This document shows positions 22,246 to 34,355 of a stretch of DNA of 64,000 nt, piece by piece. Every line of letters begins with the position of its first letter. Position 1 is the first letter of the stretch. Position numbers and translations under genes: made by a program. The notes below the pieces were generated by a model, which saw nothing but the letters and a program-made list of their open reading frames with translations, made no database searches and had not been told where the DNA came from. This stretch comes from Physcia stellaris. Lineage: Eukaryota > Ascomycota > Lecanoromycetes > Caliciales > Physciaceae. The stretch spans positions 124,001-188,000 of the forward strand of contig JABSSW010000041.1 in the NCBI GenBank assembly GCA_018902385.1. Direction: 5' to 3'.

Positions 22246-24602
22246 GATAATGAAAAAGGGAGACCTAATGCCTCGTTTGGATCTCGCTTGGACTGATGGA
22301 CCTGCGATAGCTTACGAGAAGGATGGAGGGTGGAGGCGGGATTATGAACGAAGTATCGTTCAACATGAATGAGCGCTTATGATTAGGAATAGATCGGCTA
22401 ACAAACTTGTTTGCAACCTGTGATATGCTTTGAGATCCATTGCGGGTTGATGTGGCAATGTATCGCTTGGTCGAGCTCGGGCTTTCTGGATGAATCTATT
22501 CGAATGATGGAATCATGCAGACCACCCCCGCGGGTCGATTGATGATGCCCACGTCAGCTCACAGACCGACCGGGAAGACTATCGCATTATTGTTCAGCTG
22601 CATCGACATACTTAGCATGTGACGCAGGCTTATATTCCATGGTATTAATAGAGTTGCAGATATTAGCTAGCACGTGGCTTCTCAAGTATTTCCGGATCGC
22701 GAGTCGAACCTGCTTACCCTGATATCACCCTGGGGCTGAAGCTGATGTGATGCGGATGCGAGTGCGAGTGCGAGTGCGACTTTGATGCAGCCAAGCTAAG
22801 CTTTGTCACTGAACCGAGATCGAAGCGGGGTGGCTTGAGGGTCCCGTTATGTCTTATCTTATCTACATAGTAGCTGAGAGCAATCAGGCCCGTGTAAAGG
22901 CCCCGCAGTAAAGAAGCTGACTGCGGAGCCATGCCATGAGCGATCGACTTGCATTCTTGTATGGTCGTGAGTATAATCTGACTGATATTCCCGTTCCAAG
23001 TAGATACTTGCAATTTGATAGGTGTTGTCGACTGATATCGCTATTATTAGCCAGCCGTAAATGTAAAGAGAGAAAGAAACGGTGGTTATCAGATCCCTAA
23101 AGCGGCACGTCAAGATTGTCAGGAGTACCATTTTTAATCCAAACATCCATGACGAAGTTCATGGCCTTGACAATAAAATTGGAGATAAACATCAACCTAG
23201 GTATCTGCTCTTGGCTTATCGACCCGTGGGAGTTGGTCTCCAAGGATTAATCGCCAAATCTCCCTCCATAGCCTCCGGGTATAATCCCCTCATTGAGCCG
23301 GGAGAGATCATCTCCAGGTGTGGTCCGCAGTCTCAGCAGTTGGAGGCCTGAATTATGATTTAAAGCGCCATTTCCTTATCAGCGTTCGGCCTGATTGCCT
23401 CGATCTGGCTCCCTGACTCATCATGCTCGAATGGAATTGCGAAGATGATAATGACCCACGAAATCATGACCATGACTCCGTATCCGGGTTTCTGCAGCAT
23501 ATCATTGTGAGCTTGTCGAGTGCCGAGTATCAGTGAAACGTCCAGCCTCGGGTGGTCGCATACACGTTATGGTGCTATCACGAATCAGTCAGCCATTGTC
23601 ACAACAGCTATACAATCCGCAAAGTGATGAGCCTCTAAGGTCACCGGCGCCGTGCAAGGGACACTTTGGAAAACTCGCGGTATCCGAGACACTCACCAAT
23701 CATCGAGCTACTTCTCTTGCCTCTCATGCCAGCGTGCCGTCCATAGTACGTCCTGGAGAATGCTATCATTACCAGACGGAACTCTGTCCTGGCGTTACAG
23801 ATTAAGGCCAGACTGGGCCAAGACCCCAAAGAGATCGCGCTTGTCTTGCTACTGCTTACCATACCGTCATTCGATGGACCTGTTGTAGGCTGGCTACCTT
23901 GGAGACAGGTATGGCCTGAGGGCACTGGTATGTCACAGCTTCGCTGACCTATCGCCATTGCTGGTGTCTTTGCAAAGAATGGCTCGGCCTGATTCCAATC
24001 ACATGGTCATGCTCTAATCTCCTATTAGCCATAATAGGTATTTATCTAAATGTGACCCCGACGCCGCTCTCCTAGGTAGCTTCGGATCTGGTTGAAGAAC
24101 GAGCAGGCGGGGCCAAGCATTGCGCCATGGGACCGAAGAAGTTAGATACACTGGCTTATACTTTGATGGCATTTACCTATGCACGGGGTATGCTATTCCG
24201 CGCATTGCTCGGAGGTCCAAAGAATTATGTCGGAGAAGTTCACTGACACTCACCGCTGAGTTAAAATGTGTGCTGCGCTGTCCTCCGCTTTCTAGTACTT
24301 GCAAGAAGGCCTAAAGTATTAGGAACTAAATAAGATTTGGAAGCATCGCCATGCAATCCAAGGTCATTGATCATTCACTAGCCGTGAAACCTGAAGGCCT
24401 GTCAGCGGCGGCAAAACGTCTAGCAGGCTAGTACAAGTAGGTCGACGAGGAGCAAGAGTAGCCCTTAGATCCACATACTAAGACGATGAACACAGGAAGT
24501 AAAGACCGGTGTCCATACTCGCAGCTACAACTCCGGCCATGCACCCGCCCTCCCTATCATACAGCGTCCATCTCCAACATATCTTGTCAGTCTTGCCGTA
24601 TT
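22246..24602. other. Long intergenic region with possible gene remnant
   Basis: No intact gene found. A GCGAGT microsatellite of about 3.5 copies lies at 22758-22778. Near 23362-23500 a minus-strand stretch reads PGYGVMVMISWVIIIFAIPF followed by a polar tail and a stop, like the last helix and tail of a transporter. Upstream frames to 23960 are broken. This may be a relic of a membrane transporter gene, at low confidence. Confidence 0.3.
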
Positions 24603-26570
24603 TCAATCGCCTTTAGCAACCTTCCATTCATCGACCAATCCTACATAATCCGCAGGAACATACGGCCAGAACAGCTCCCTCCACCACCTGCCCCAACCAC
24701 CTTGCTTCCACTTCCTCTTCCATTGCAACCCCAGATCCCTGAGCAACATGTCCACGTAGGGTATAGCATCGAACGCAACGTCAGGGTAGCGATTGCCATG
24801 ACCAGCAGGATAGCGCCAGCGTCCGAATTGGGAGTGAAGGATTGTTTGCCACGTCACGGATGCTTCATCGAAGGATGCTGGAGAGCTAGTGGACTTTATT
24901 TCGCCGTTAATAAGGGATGAATCTGGTTGCGTGGACCGAGAAGAGGGAGAAAGATTTTTCCGAGGCAAATCACCCCCAAAATAAGCAGTCAGCCACAAAG
25001 CTTGCGCTTGGGCGCAAATGCATGTGTGAAGTGATTGCATCATGCCCGTGTAGCCGATGCTACGGTCGTTAATATACGCAGGTGGGACCATGAAACGGTA
25101 AAGTCGGAAAGGCTGGTCTAGATCGTAGGGATTAGATGACCCTCCAAGTTGACCGTCCGTGGCAGTGGAAGAAGTAGGTGCCATGTAATACTTATTGATC
25201 ACTGGTTGGTCCTGCAGACGGGGGTAATTCTTCAAAATATAGTCGTCTGCTTTCTGGATCAACGGATTGAGATCTCTTTTCTCACTGGTTGTATGTGGTA
25301 GACCGAGGGAGCGATCCGTGCCTTCTGGTATGAATTTCATGGATGGCCGATGTTTCCAACCACTTGCACAGACAAGGGCATCCGCCTTGAGCGTCTCGCC
25401 GGTAGACAAATGGACCTTCGCCTCGCTCAAATGGTCAATGTCCGCAACATGCACCTTGATTGTCCCATTCTTGACATACTCGTAGATGTTTTCAGGATAG
25501 TTCAAGATACTCAGCGAACTTGCAGTCCAAAACGCCGATACCCAGGGTATCAATTTCTTCGTTTCGGGGTGCTTGTCCAACCCATTAAGCGCGGTAACAT
25601 CTCCTGCCAGGATATCCCAGAAGCGATCCACGATCCACCTTCCAACGGGAGTATTATGAAGGTATCGACGAAGAGAGCCGAAGCCGTCGTAGGTACCCCA
25701 TATGCAAGGGCTCAGCCAAGTCAAGAAGCGTACTCCAATGAGCTGATCGAGCCTTTTCTTCAGGGGAGTAACGTAGATTGGTGCCATCCATACCGGCCCA
25801 TGCCCGGACTTGCGGATGACCCAATCAACCGAGATACCCTGGGAAGCATATGCGTATGCAGCATCATAAGCGGATTTTGCGCTGCCGTAGATGACGATAT
25901 TCTTATTCGCTGGCGAGGAAGATGTATCAGCGAAATTGTCGAGTAGGTATCTGGCATGGAACAATGGCGCTTGGAAATCGTCGCTGCCAGGGATATGGGG
26001 AACGAATGGTTCGGAAGTCAAGCCGGTGGAGATGACGAGCTTTCTGGTAAGAATCTCGTTGGAGGTGTGCCTTACGCCTGTGTGATCCGCGCAACTCGTC
26101 CTCGTCGCGGGGTTGGATTGGGCGTAAGTGATGAGCCAGCCTGCGCCAGAGCTTCGCTCCACGGTTTGAACCCAGGTACCAAAGCGAATTCGCCTATGGA
26201 TGTTGAACCTTTCGGCGTATGACCGGAGGTATTTATGGACTACTGGACCAGGAATGAAGTCGCCCGCTTTGACACCAAATGTCTTCTCGTCCATCGGGAA
26301 GTCACTATATTCGAGAGAGCCATATAGATTGTTCGTTCGAAGGCCAGGATACATGCGCTCTTGTGCCCACGTTCCGCCGACTGAGCTTGCAGACTCGAAG
26401 ACGACAATGTTTGCGTTGGGGTTGACGTCGAGGTAGGTCTTGACCATGATGAGGCCATTGAAGCCTGTTTCTATCGTCAGTTGCCTTTTCCTGGTACTTT
26501 TGGAGTTAGACGAGGACATATGAGATGAGGACATACCGGCGCCGACGACGACCAAGTCCACCTCCTCCAT
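24603..26570 (-). CDS. FAD/NADPH-dependent monooxygenase (flavin-binding, class B type)
   Basis: Exons 26570-26537 and 26464-24603 give 631 residues. The 72-bp intron has good GT/AG borders and no stop, so it can also be read through; splicing it restores the FAD Rossmann motif GAGFNGL at residues ~10-16. Other landmarks are VGGTWAQERMYPGLRTNNLY, typical of FMO and Baeyer-Villiger-type enzymes, a second nucleotide-binding motif YGSAKSAYDAAYAY near residue 200, and a long C-terminal region unique to the fungal subfamily. The enzyme is expected to activate O2 on FAD with NADPH and hydroxylate or insert oxygen into a small organic substrate. It lies next to a secreted FAD oxidase and a receptor-like gene on the same strand. 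The precise substrate cannot be read from sequence. Confidence 0.88.
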   Translation of the reverse strand: MEEVDLVVVGAGMSSSHMSSSNSKSTRKRQLTIETGFNGLIMVKTYLDVNPNANIVVFESASSVGGTWAQERMYPGLRTNNLYGSLEYSDFPMDEKTFGVKAGDFIPGPVVHKYLRSYAERFNIHRRIRFGTWVQTVERSSGAGWLITYAQSNPATRTSCADHTGVRHTSNEILTRKLVISTGLTSEPFVPHIPGSDDFQAPLFHARYLLDNFADTSSSPANKNIVIYGSAKSAYDAAYAYASQGISVDWVIRKSGHGPVWMAPIYVTPLKKRLDQLIGVRFLTWLSPCIWGTYDGFGSLRRYLHNTPVGRWIVDRFWDILAGDVTALNGLDKHPETKKLIPWVSAFWTASSLSILNYPENIYEYVKNGTIKVHVADIDHLSEAKVHLSTGETLKADALVCASGWKHRPSMKFIPEGTDRSLGLPHTTSEKRDLNPLIQKADDYILKNYPRLQDQPVINKYYMAPTSSTATDGQLGGSSNPYDLDQPFRLYRFMVPPAYINDRSIGYTGMMQSLHTCICAQAQALWLTAYFGGDLPRKNLSPSSRSTQPDSSLINGEIKSTSSPASFDEASVTWQTILHSQFGRWRYPAGHGNRYPDVAFDAIPYVDMLLRDLGLQWKRKWKQGGWGRWWRELFWPYVPADYVGLVDEWKVAKGD

Positions 26571-27017
26571 GTCGATCTTGTGTCTTTGGCCCTCAACGGG
26601 CTTGGGCTAGCTGTCTTCATTCTTCAAGTCGAGTCGGAGAAGTGGGGGGAAAGGGTGATAAAGGCGCCGAAACAGCGGCAGTACGTCCTGCATGAAACCC
26701 CGCGGTGATGAGCCCCGCATTGCATGATTTGCATCCTTCACATTCTCGCGCAGAGCCGCTGCCCCTTGGCAGACGGTAATTTTAACTCTTGAAGCCAATA
26801 ACAGCAATTTGTCGGTTATTTGGATTGGCACTTGTGTCGCCAAGAGAGTATTGCTAGCTCAAGACCTAACCCTGAATGTTGACGAATCAAATCGTGGACG
26901 AAGCGAGTAGTAGCCAATTAACCCTGACCCCTAATATTTGACGCTGGCAATGACCTCTAGGCGTCGCTAGTACCGAGATTTGACATTACGTTTCTAAGCT
27001 GATCCCACAACGTCGTG
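26571..27017. other. Intergenic, promoter side of the monooxygenase gene
   Basis: Short gap between two minus-strand genes. No TATA box stands out and no gene is seen. Confidence 0.4.
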
Positions 27018-28451
27018 TTAGGCTGATATCACACATTGGCTACTCCCTGCCATGTCATGTCCATCGACTCTTTCCCGTTCGCCAGAGTCTACTATGGTCT
27101 GGCTGACAACTTGAATTCCCCGCACGTTCCCATCTCTATCTTGCCTAGAGGCAGCTGCCTTTTGATTCTTGAACCGTGCTTCAATGATCTGTTCAGCACT
27201 ACTCGAAACCGACAGCGGATTAGCTGTCCTGGGTTTTCGTGAAAGCGCTTTGAGAGAGATCGATCTTGATCCGTCAGAGGGCCGAGACGCTCGACTCGCA
27301 GAAAAGCTTGAGCGAATGTTCGTGATGGTGCTGGCGAAGAGCGGATGTATCATGGGAAGGTTGCCAATGACCACGGCAACAAATGTTTCCCTGACCGCCC
27401 AGCTGCCTGCTTGTTGCGCCCCGTTGACTCCAGCCTACAAAAGGTCAGTCACATGTTTAGTCCTCCAGAAAAGACCCGGGGCGCACTCACGGTGAGAATG
27501 AGAGCGCATCGAAGAATCCCGGCCATCATGACGAACACACCTCCGCCGAACATGATCAGCAACCAAGCCTTTCTCTTGGGATCAATACGTGCTTGCCAGA
27601 AAAGCTGAGCGGAAGTCAGCACAGGGGGAAAACTAAGCGCTTACTCTGGAGCAGTAGTCCACAATATACTTACTGGCAGAGGTATTGAGAGAAGATATGC
27701 ATCGGTCAACACATTCAATACTACTGTAAAGAAGAGATCCATCTTGGATATGGCAGGCTGGCAGTGATCTGCCGGGTTTAGAATGAGTACTTCGAAGTGT
27801 CCGAGGTTCGAGCAGCACAACTTACTGCCTGGGTTGGGGAAGATTTGCCAATTCTTGCTAAAAGGGGCTCCGCAGCCTGCTAGTATAGCAGTAATGGTGG
27901 TCACGTATGTGATCCCAATAAGAAAGAACCCGAGCCGTGTTCGTATTCGCATGTGGTGAAGTCCAATTCTGTTGACGATTGAGCGTTGCCATATCAAAAG
28001 GACTTGCTTCCGCGGATTTTGAACTTACGTTAACCGCGTGTAGAAGATGTTTATACATAGTTTCAAGAGCCAAAGAAGTAAAGTGTAAAGCGACCATCCT
28101 ATCAGCTGTAATTTCGACCCCCCTACACGAAGTCCATACTCCGGTGAACTGGACGAGAGGGTGCGCCGCTGTTCGTCGGTCATGCTGTTGTTGGCAAGCC
28201 CATGGTATCTGGCGCCCACCGAGTAGGCGGCTCCGGTCTCCAATCCGTAAACGACCTGGGACTACCTGTCAGAGCTAGTAACACTAATCCCAGAGTACGA
28301 AAGAGCTCACGACTGCTAACAACATCAGATAGTCGTCCAACATGAAATTGCGGATCCCCACAGATGTAATCCGGGCGTAGGTTCGTAATGCTACAACAGC
28401 GACTCCAACACCTAACAGTGTGAAAGCTTCTTTAGTAAAGTTGTCTGCCAT
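27018..28451 (-). CDS. PTH11/SAT4-like seven-helix membrane protein
   Basis: Six exons (28451-28311, 28255-28029, 27968-27826, 27768-27674, 27604-27491, 27434-27018) give 378 residues; all five introns are 55-69 bp and the frame closes. The rhodopsin-like fungal domain is recognised by LRTYARI, DDYLMLLAV, SLYTLLLWLLKLCINIFYTR, MRIRTRLGF, KMDLFFTVVLNVLTDAYLLS, WLLIMFGGGVFVMMAGILRC and a final membrane segment ending in GNLPMIHPLF. The cytosolic tail (~90 residues) is rich in Ser and Arg. No CFEM domain is present at the N-terminus. The family contains receptors for surface or nutrient cues (PTH11) and proteins beside secondary-metabolite genes; the ligand is unknown. Confidence 0.87.
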
Positions 28452-29494
28452 CTCTGCTGTTCGAGGAGAGACTGTCGGAAGCGGGAGGATTAGAAACTAC
28501 CCGAGGTAGTGGCGCGGTGATCTGATAACGACTGGGGTGCTATACATAGGTGCTTGGGGCCTTTGGAGTCGCAATTCGCATCGTCACCATGGAAGGAAAG
28601 TATTAATTATCAGAAGACAGGAACGCCATGAAGATTAGAAGAATCGAACTCCTGTAGGAAAACAAGAGCGCCCCAAGGGGTCTACATATCTCAGCGCAAT
28701 GGCGATGGTCTGTGCCAAGGTGCATACTCGTCCCATGTGCTCCTCCACTCCTCTGGGAAATCCAAAATCGTCTCTTCGGTGTCTTTGCTATCCGGGCCAA
28801 TAGCAACGTCAAACGTTTTCTTGCGCTTTCATGCTTCGAGGCGACACCGTCTCTTATGCAGGTGCAGAAATCGTCAACTCCTTTTCTAGTCATAGCGCTC
28901 AGCTGTGCACGTAATCATGCGCCTTGACAGCGGGAGTTTCTTGCGCCATAGGCCGCTAAGCTGTTCTCCACCTAGTATCTACCAAATGCAACAGCACCTG
29001 CAGTCCTGCACAGTGTGATACTGATGCATGGAACCCGAGGATAGAGCAGCTGGGTGGATTTCCGACGGCTTCTAGAAGGAAGCTTGTGAGTGGCGCGCTT
29101 GCCGGCTTCGACCCCTTTTGGCAGACGCTAATGTAGAGCCTCCGAGCTGCGTCGATCTGAACTTGAGGCTAGAATTGCTCCTCGCCTTGGTCTGTCTTCT
29201 TTCGTGATTCCGCTGAGACAGATTGTGGTATCATTCGATGTCGTTTCACCAACATAAATCTGTTATTATTTGCATATCTCTCACGGCTACCACCAGACTT
29301 CCTCAGGTGCGGCATGTCCGAGGAACATGCGAAGCCTTCCGGGAGCTCCGGCATCCGGCAACTGCGTCTTTGGGTACACAATTTCGCCTCCTTGAATACG
29401 CACTCAACCGAGTGCTCATACTCGCCACTCTTATCGGATCGCGCGCACAAACCACCCTTCATGACGTAGTCCATCACTCGTACAATGTCATCTT
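28452..29494. other. Intergenic, nothing recognised
   Basis: Upstream of the PTH11-like gene. Short overlapping ORFs on both strands show no family resemblance. Confidence 0.45.
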
Positions 29495-29938
29495 ATCTGC
29501 GACCTTGTGGTTGCCATAGGGATCCGTAAATTGAGAGGGCATCGATCAGATGTCCGGCATTAATCACCAATCCACAATCGAGGGAGGAAATCACTAAGTA
29601 TATAGAGACTACGAGAACTTTATATGGAAAGTCATACTTGTGAGGTAGCACATTGTCGGCTCCAGGCTGACCAGATAGTCCCCACGTCTTCAATGACCAG
29701 TAATCCGCTGGAACGCATGGGGAGATCATGATATCTGTCGTCGTCAACCGTCGTGTGATTGTACGATAATTGGGTACGGACAAACTCATATGAGTGAAGT
29801 ATAATTCTCAACATGCCTAGAGACTCGGTAGAGGACAAAAGCAAAGATAGCAGTAACCTACGGTGGCACGCACAGTAGTGACTAGTGCCAACGTCGTAAT
29901 CGCGGTTGATGAAATGATAGGAGCAGATAACGTTGGGC
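29493..29938 (-). CDS. Possible small protein, unrecognised
   Basis: A 98-codon minus-strand frame starts with ATG at 29789 (MSLSVPNYRTITRRL) and includes YKVLVVSIYLVISSLDCGLV, a likely membrane segment. Another ATG frame at 29940 (MPNVICSYHFINRDYD) could be an upstream exon joined by an intron of ~45 bp, but I could not fix the join. Coding status is uncertain. Confidence 0.25.
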
Positions 29939-30239
29939 ATCTATGTTGGATAAGTTAGCTGGAGAGGTTTCGTTTTGGCTTCTGATCAGATTTGTCTGCA
30001 CTCTTCCTCTTGAGACACTCCAATCTTCAAGAAGCTCAGACGTTCGGGTACCGTCTCCAGCCCCCTTAGTCTCTTACTTCGAAACTCCCTAAGAAATTTC
30101 TTAGTACTACGCAAGCAGTGCAGAGTCGAAACTCGGCAAGCATTACACATAAGTTTTGGATCCTGGATTCTCTGTGCGCATGTTATTGACTGTTTAGGAT
30201 TGTTTATGCCCAGTACCAAGCATTAACAGTCAAAACCAT

Positions 30240-32987
30240 TTTGCCTGCGAAGCGTCGGTCCAGGCCTTGGCTTGAGGCGGAAGGTAATTTGGAGATGGCG
30301 AATGGAAATGGGAAATGGATTTTGAACAAGGCGTCACCGGGGCTGGCCTCGTCGATGTTGAGCTAATTCACATTGAATAGGAAGAAGAGAAGCGATTGGG
30401 TGGGACAGGATATTAAGTCGCCATAAAAGTGACAGCTGTTGCTCAGCCTCCTGGGAGCAGCGTCTTTCCTAGCATATACATCGTGATTGGGACCAGTTGC
30501 ACGGTAGCTTCCGTCAACAGCACTGAATACTTTACCTTCGTGAGAATGGTGAGAAACCCAGCTTATGTATGCAGGTATGACCCAGCAGGAGAAGCATTCA
30601 TCGGATACCATGAGGCTGACAATTTCTACACAGTTGAAGGTGGTATTTATTCATTCTACGACCAGTAGTTACGTTGAATCAAAGCGGCAGCGCAGGTAAG
30701 CTGTCTCTACTCAGTACTTATTGGGTCTATGGATCTCGTTATTCAAGCCAGCACCAAATTTGTATTTTACATGAGAATCTGCCTACTTAGTATGTTTCGA
30801 AAACTCTGTAGAAGATCATAGGGCCCCCTTGAAAATTTCTCAACTTGACCCGGACCCAAAGAACAAAGCTTCATAGGGATTGTCCTTGTCATCCTCGGTC
30901 AGCTCAATAGCCATTGTAATGCGGAAAGGTTCACACTTTCGAGCAAGATCTGTGCTCTACTTAACAGGCAAATCAAAGATGTCACTAAGCTCGATCTTCT
31001 GGAAACGATTATCTGCTATCAATGCCTTCCGGCTTTTGCAGCATTCCTTCCCCCTCTCTGTTTCTAATGTTACTGTGGGCTCAAAGGTATAACCCCAAGC
31101 AAAGATGATTACCGTTTGATGGGATTTATGACATCTGCGATGTTCTAGGTTCAAATTTGAGAAGATGCAGCGGACTGGAACAGCAATGTACCGTGGACTC
31201 GAGCGATGATGTTGCAATACCAAGGGACAGGCATCGACAGCCTCGCGAGTGTCTAATGTCTTACCCCTCTCCATAGGGCAGTCCGAACATCCTGGCCACC
31301 CATCATTTCAAGGGCTGCTTTGACTCCGGGAATGCAGGAGTCTTCCTGGAGACTGGAGAGTCGCGCTCGGTGTTTCCCATGGCGACAGGTGGAGGCACCT
31401 TAGCTTGATCCGACGAGCGAATTACTCGATATGAAGAAATGATGAGTTGATGGTCAGCTCCCAGTTCCTGAGCAGGCATACGTCGTTGGCCGATTGATAT
31501 GCAGGCAAGGTTCTGCATAGCTCCTTAAACCTTTCTAAAGATTCCGCGAAGCACTTAGTGTGCGATATTTCCATGTATCCTGAGTAGTGCGTCGTATTGC
31601 ATGAAGAAGCCTTAAGAGCCTTTGACGTGAATCCGACATCTGTCAAAAAGCTGTGAGTCAAGGTATTGGGCGAAGATATCTGGATGTTGGTGACGACTTC
31701 GGGTTTGCTGGGCATTTACCTTAAGGTCCCAAGCCCAGTCTCATACTGGTGACACAGGATGGCTACAATGCAACTGTCCTCTCTAATTGCTTTGATTGGT
31801 GTATCGCTCAAACTCCCTGCGTCTCGACAACCATGACTGAGGTCTAGATGACTTTGGTCGTTCAACTAGCGAGGAATTGAAAGAGTTGCTAAGTCGGAAC
31901 CTAAATCATATATATCCCCCAAGCATAGTCTCTAAGAAAGAGGATCGTAGATGAAAATCTGCTGGACAACTTTTGCTTTACAACTTCTGCTAGACAACTT
32001 CACATGTATGACGCGATGATCGAACATCATGGGACACAGAATCATAAATCCCAAGGTGTTGGGAACACGAGCAGGTTGCAAAGACACCACTTAGCCGTCT
32101 AGCGGTTTGCAGACCTGTATTGGATGGATACTACCATTGCAAAGGAATCAAGGGCCTCTAAAAAAACCATGCAGGGTTTTTCAACCCCTTTGGCCGGGCA
32201 CAGACGACCACATACATTACAGTCGGACGGATAGGCAATGCTTATTCATCGGTTAGTCCTTAGTTTGATAAAGAAATTGCTAATCATAGAGTGTCGTTTT
32301 AGGCGGACTTGGGCTACCCTGTTAAAATAGTCTGAATGGTGGGATACAGAATGTGTCTTGCCGCTTTGAAGGCGGAGTGGTGCTGTTGATGCTGCTGGCG
32401 AGAGTATGATGAAAGATGATTCACTGATTTGTGATTCATCAAATTCACCACATCGCACTGCCATCACCGTCACATATTTGCCTTCACCCGCGACCTTGTC
32501 GCGTCATTGGCCATGAGTGCAGAACGAAGCGAAGCATAACGCTGAGTCAAGAGTATCACCAAACTACAAGCCAGACTGCGCTGGTCGAGCTATCGTCCAA
32601 CAAACCACGTAAGATCTTCATAGGCTCCCCTCAACTATGTCTCTTGATGGAGGGTGGTCCAGCATAGCACTCGAATTGACAAGCAACAGGTGAAAATCGT
32701 CGCTGCAAACGGATATCATCAGCTGGCTCACAAGCTTCACAAGTCCAACACGTCGGTGTTTGCCCGTATCCAGCCCATTCAAGGCGCTCTCAACCTTGTC
32801 AACACCATATCGACGACATCATAACCAGATTAATACAAAAACACCCTTCTACCCGTCCCCGCTAAACTCATCTTTCTCTCTCCTTCAAGCGCTAAACTCA
32901 CCTCAGATCCAAAGGTCTCTTTTTCAAAACACCAAGGCCGCTCCGAAGCCAGATCACGCGACACCAAACCGTTCCGACAACGCAAGG
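30240..32987. other. Gene-poor region with unresolved ORF pieces
   Basis: A plus-strand frame at 30429-30668 lacks an ATG start and ends PSIYIVIGTSCTVASVNSTE ... YSFYDQ; it could be a last exon of something lost. On the minus strand an ATG frame at 31715-31422 (MPSKPEVVTNIQISSPN) is followed, in shifted frames, by 31518-31303, 31274-30957 and a tail ending DDKDNPYEALFFGSGSS near 30830. The frame changes suggest a decayed gene or an intron pattern I cannot see. No family is recognised. Confidence 0.25.
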
Positions 32988-33239
32988 ATGTGTCATCAAA
33001 CAACCTACAACCACAAGTGTGGCCACAAGCCACAGGTTCAGTACGCATATGATCCCAAACACCCTTCGCCTTGTCCGAACTGGATTTATAGCACCGGACA
33101 GCTTGACAGTGTGTGTACAGAGTGTGAGGTAAAGGCACGAGAGTTGTATCTGGATACTCCTGAGGGGAAGAAGGCTTGGCAGGGAGGGTATGGAAGCTGG
33201 TCGCCTGAGGGTAGCTTCTTGGGTTGCAGGAGTCTCTGA
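32988..33239 (+). CDS. Small Cys/His-rich protein (83 aa), probable zinc binder
   Basis: ATG at 32988 opens 83 codons: MCHQTTYNHKCGHKPQ is followed by CPNWIYS and VCTECEVKARELYLDT. Six cysteines with histidines near the N-terminus (C-x8-C-G-H and C-x2-C) suggest one or two metal sites. There is no signal peptide or membrane segment, so it is probably intracellular. The frame stays open upstream of the ATG, but without another ATG. Small proteins of this style are common and uncharacterised in filamentous fungi. Function unknown. Confidence 0.55.
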   Translation: MCHQTTYNHKCGHKPQVQYAYDPKHPSPCPNWIYSTGQLDSVCTECEVKARELYLDTPEGKKAWQGGYGSWSPEGSFLGCRSL

Positions 33240-34355
33240 TATGAGACGTGGTTTGTCAGGGCAAAACATTCATTATTAGCGTCTATGCTATGGGACGTGG
33301 TGAGATAACGCAAATCATGCGCTATTAGGAGTATCTTGAGTGCCTACAACTATAAACTCTTCTACTTGCAACATTGCGTTAAGACATATCCGCGTAGCCA
33401 TCTAGTTGTCTACGTGACGATCAAAGATACAATGCAGGAGTGAGTGGAAAAATTGCATAGATCGAGAAGTGATGAAGTTGACTGATCAAAGATATTGTAT
33501 CAGTACTTCAGGCGCCTCGGAAGCATGAGACTTTTCACACGGAGACGGTGAGTAGCATTGCTTTACCAGTCGTAATAATAAACGCTAAATAACTTGCGTA
33601 GAGAGACATAAACCTTGAACCCGCTTGGCAGACATACTACAGTGATTTCAAAGACATTCCATCTCTCTAGTATTCCCAGTTGGAGGTATTGCCGTGGTAT
33701 GTCTTCGGTACATTGCTTGATCAAGCCAAGATGCATGAGAAGCAGTAACGGCAATAATAACATCAGGATGAGATAAATTCGGCAAGACAACCATGATGGT
33801 AGGTTCTCGAACACAATGTGCAATGCCCAGATACCCCAGGATTCGATGTTCAAGGAGGATGTTGTGCGTACGAAAGAAGCTGACCCGTATAAGACGGTCA
33901 AATATACAGACGTTCGATCGCCTGACTTCCCCATGAGCATCCATAGATTCTAGTCATTGAATTAAGTTGCCACAACTGACTTCATGGATAGGTCTCAAGT
34001 CTAGTCTCAAAATAATCAGCGAGGACTTCACTTTCTTGGAGTACTCAGAGCGAGTAGGTCATAGTGATGAGACCCACCTTCCGTGCTATTGGTGTCGTTG
34101 TAATGGAGTCTAGTAATAAAGCATGCTGCGGTGTGACTTTGCATACCCACTATCGCTGGATTTAGGCAGAGACTGTCAAGTTAGGCCCTCCATACATTCA
34201 GTATTGGAGTGTTGATCCAGATGGATTAGTTGGGGAACAACTTACTTACTGTATTCATGGGGACTGCGGCGTTAAGCGTGGGGTTTTAACTGACTGACTT
34301 TACAACCGTACTAAGACTACCACGCCCCTCATTCAAGGCTGGATATATCCAGGGG
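33240..34355. other. Intergenic, nothing recognised
   Basis: Minus-strand frames at 33563-33944 overlap in two registers and show no family features. No repeats noticed. Confidence 0.4.

Noticed and set aside
24486-24920. 144-codon plus-strand ORF
   Set aside because: It is antisense to the clearly coding 3' end of the FAD monooxygenase gene.
25350-25946. 198-codon plus-strand ORF
   Set aside because: Antisense shadow of the monooxygenase exon.
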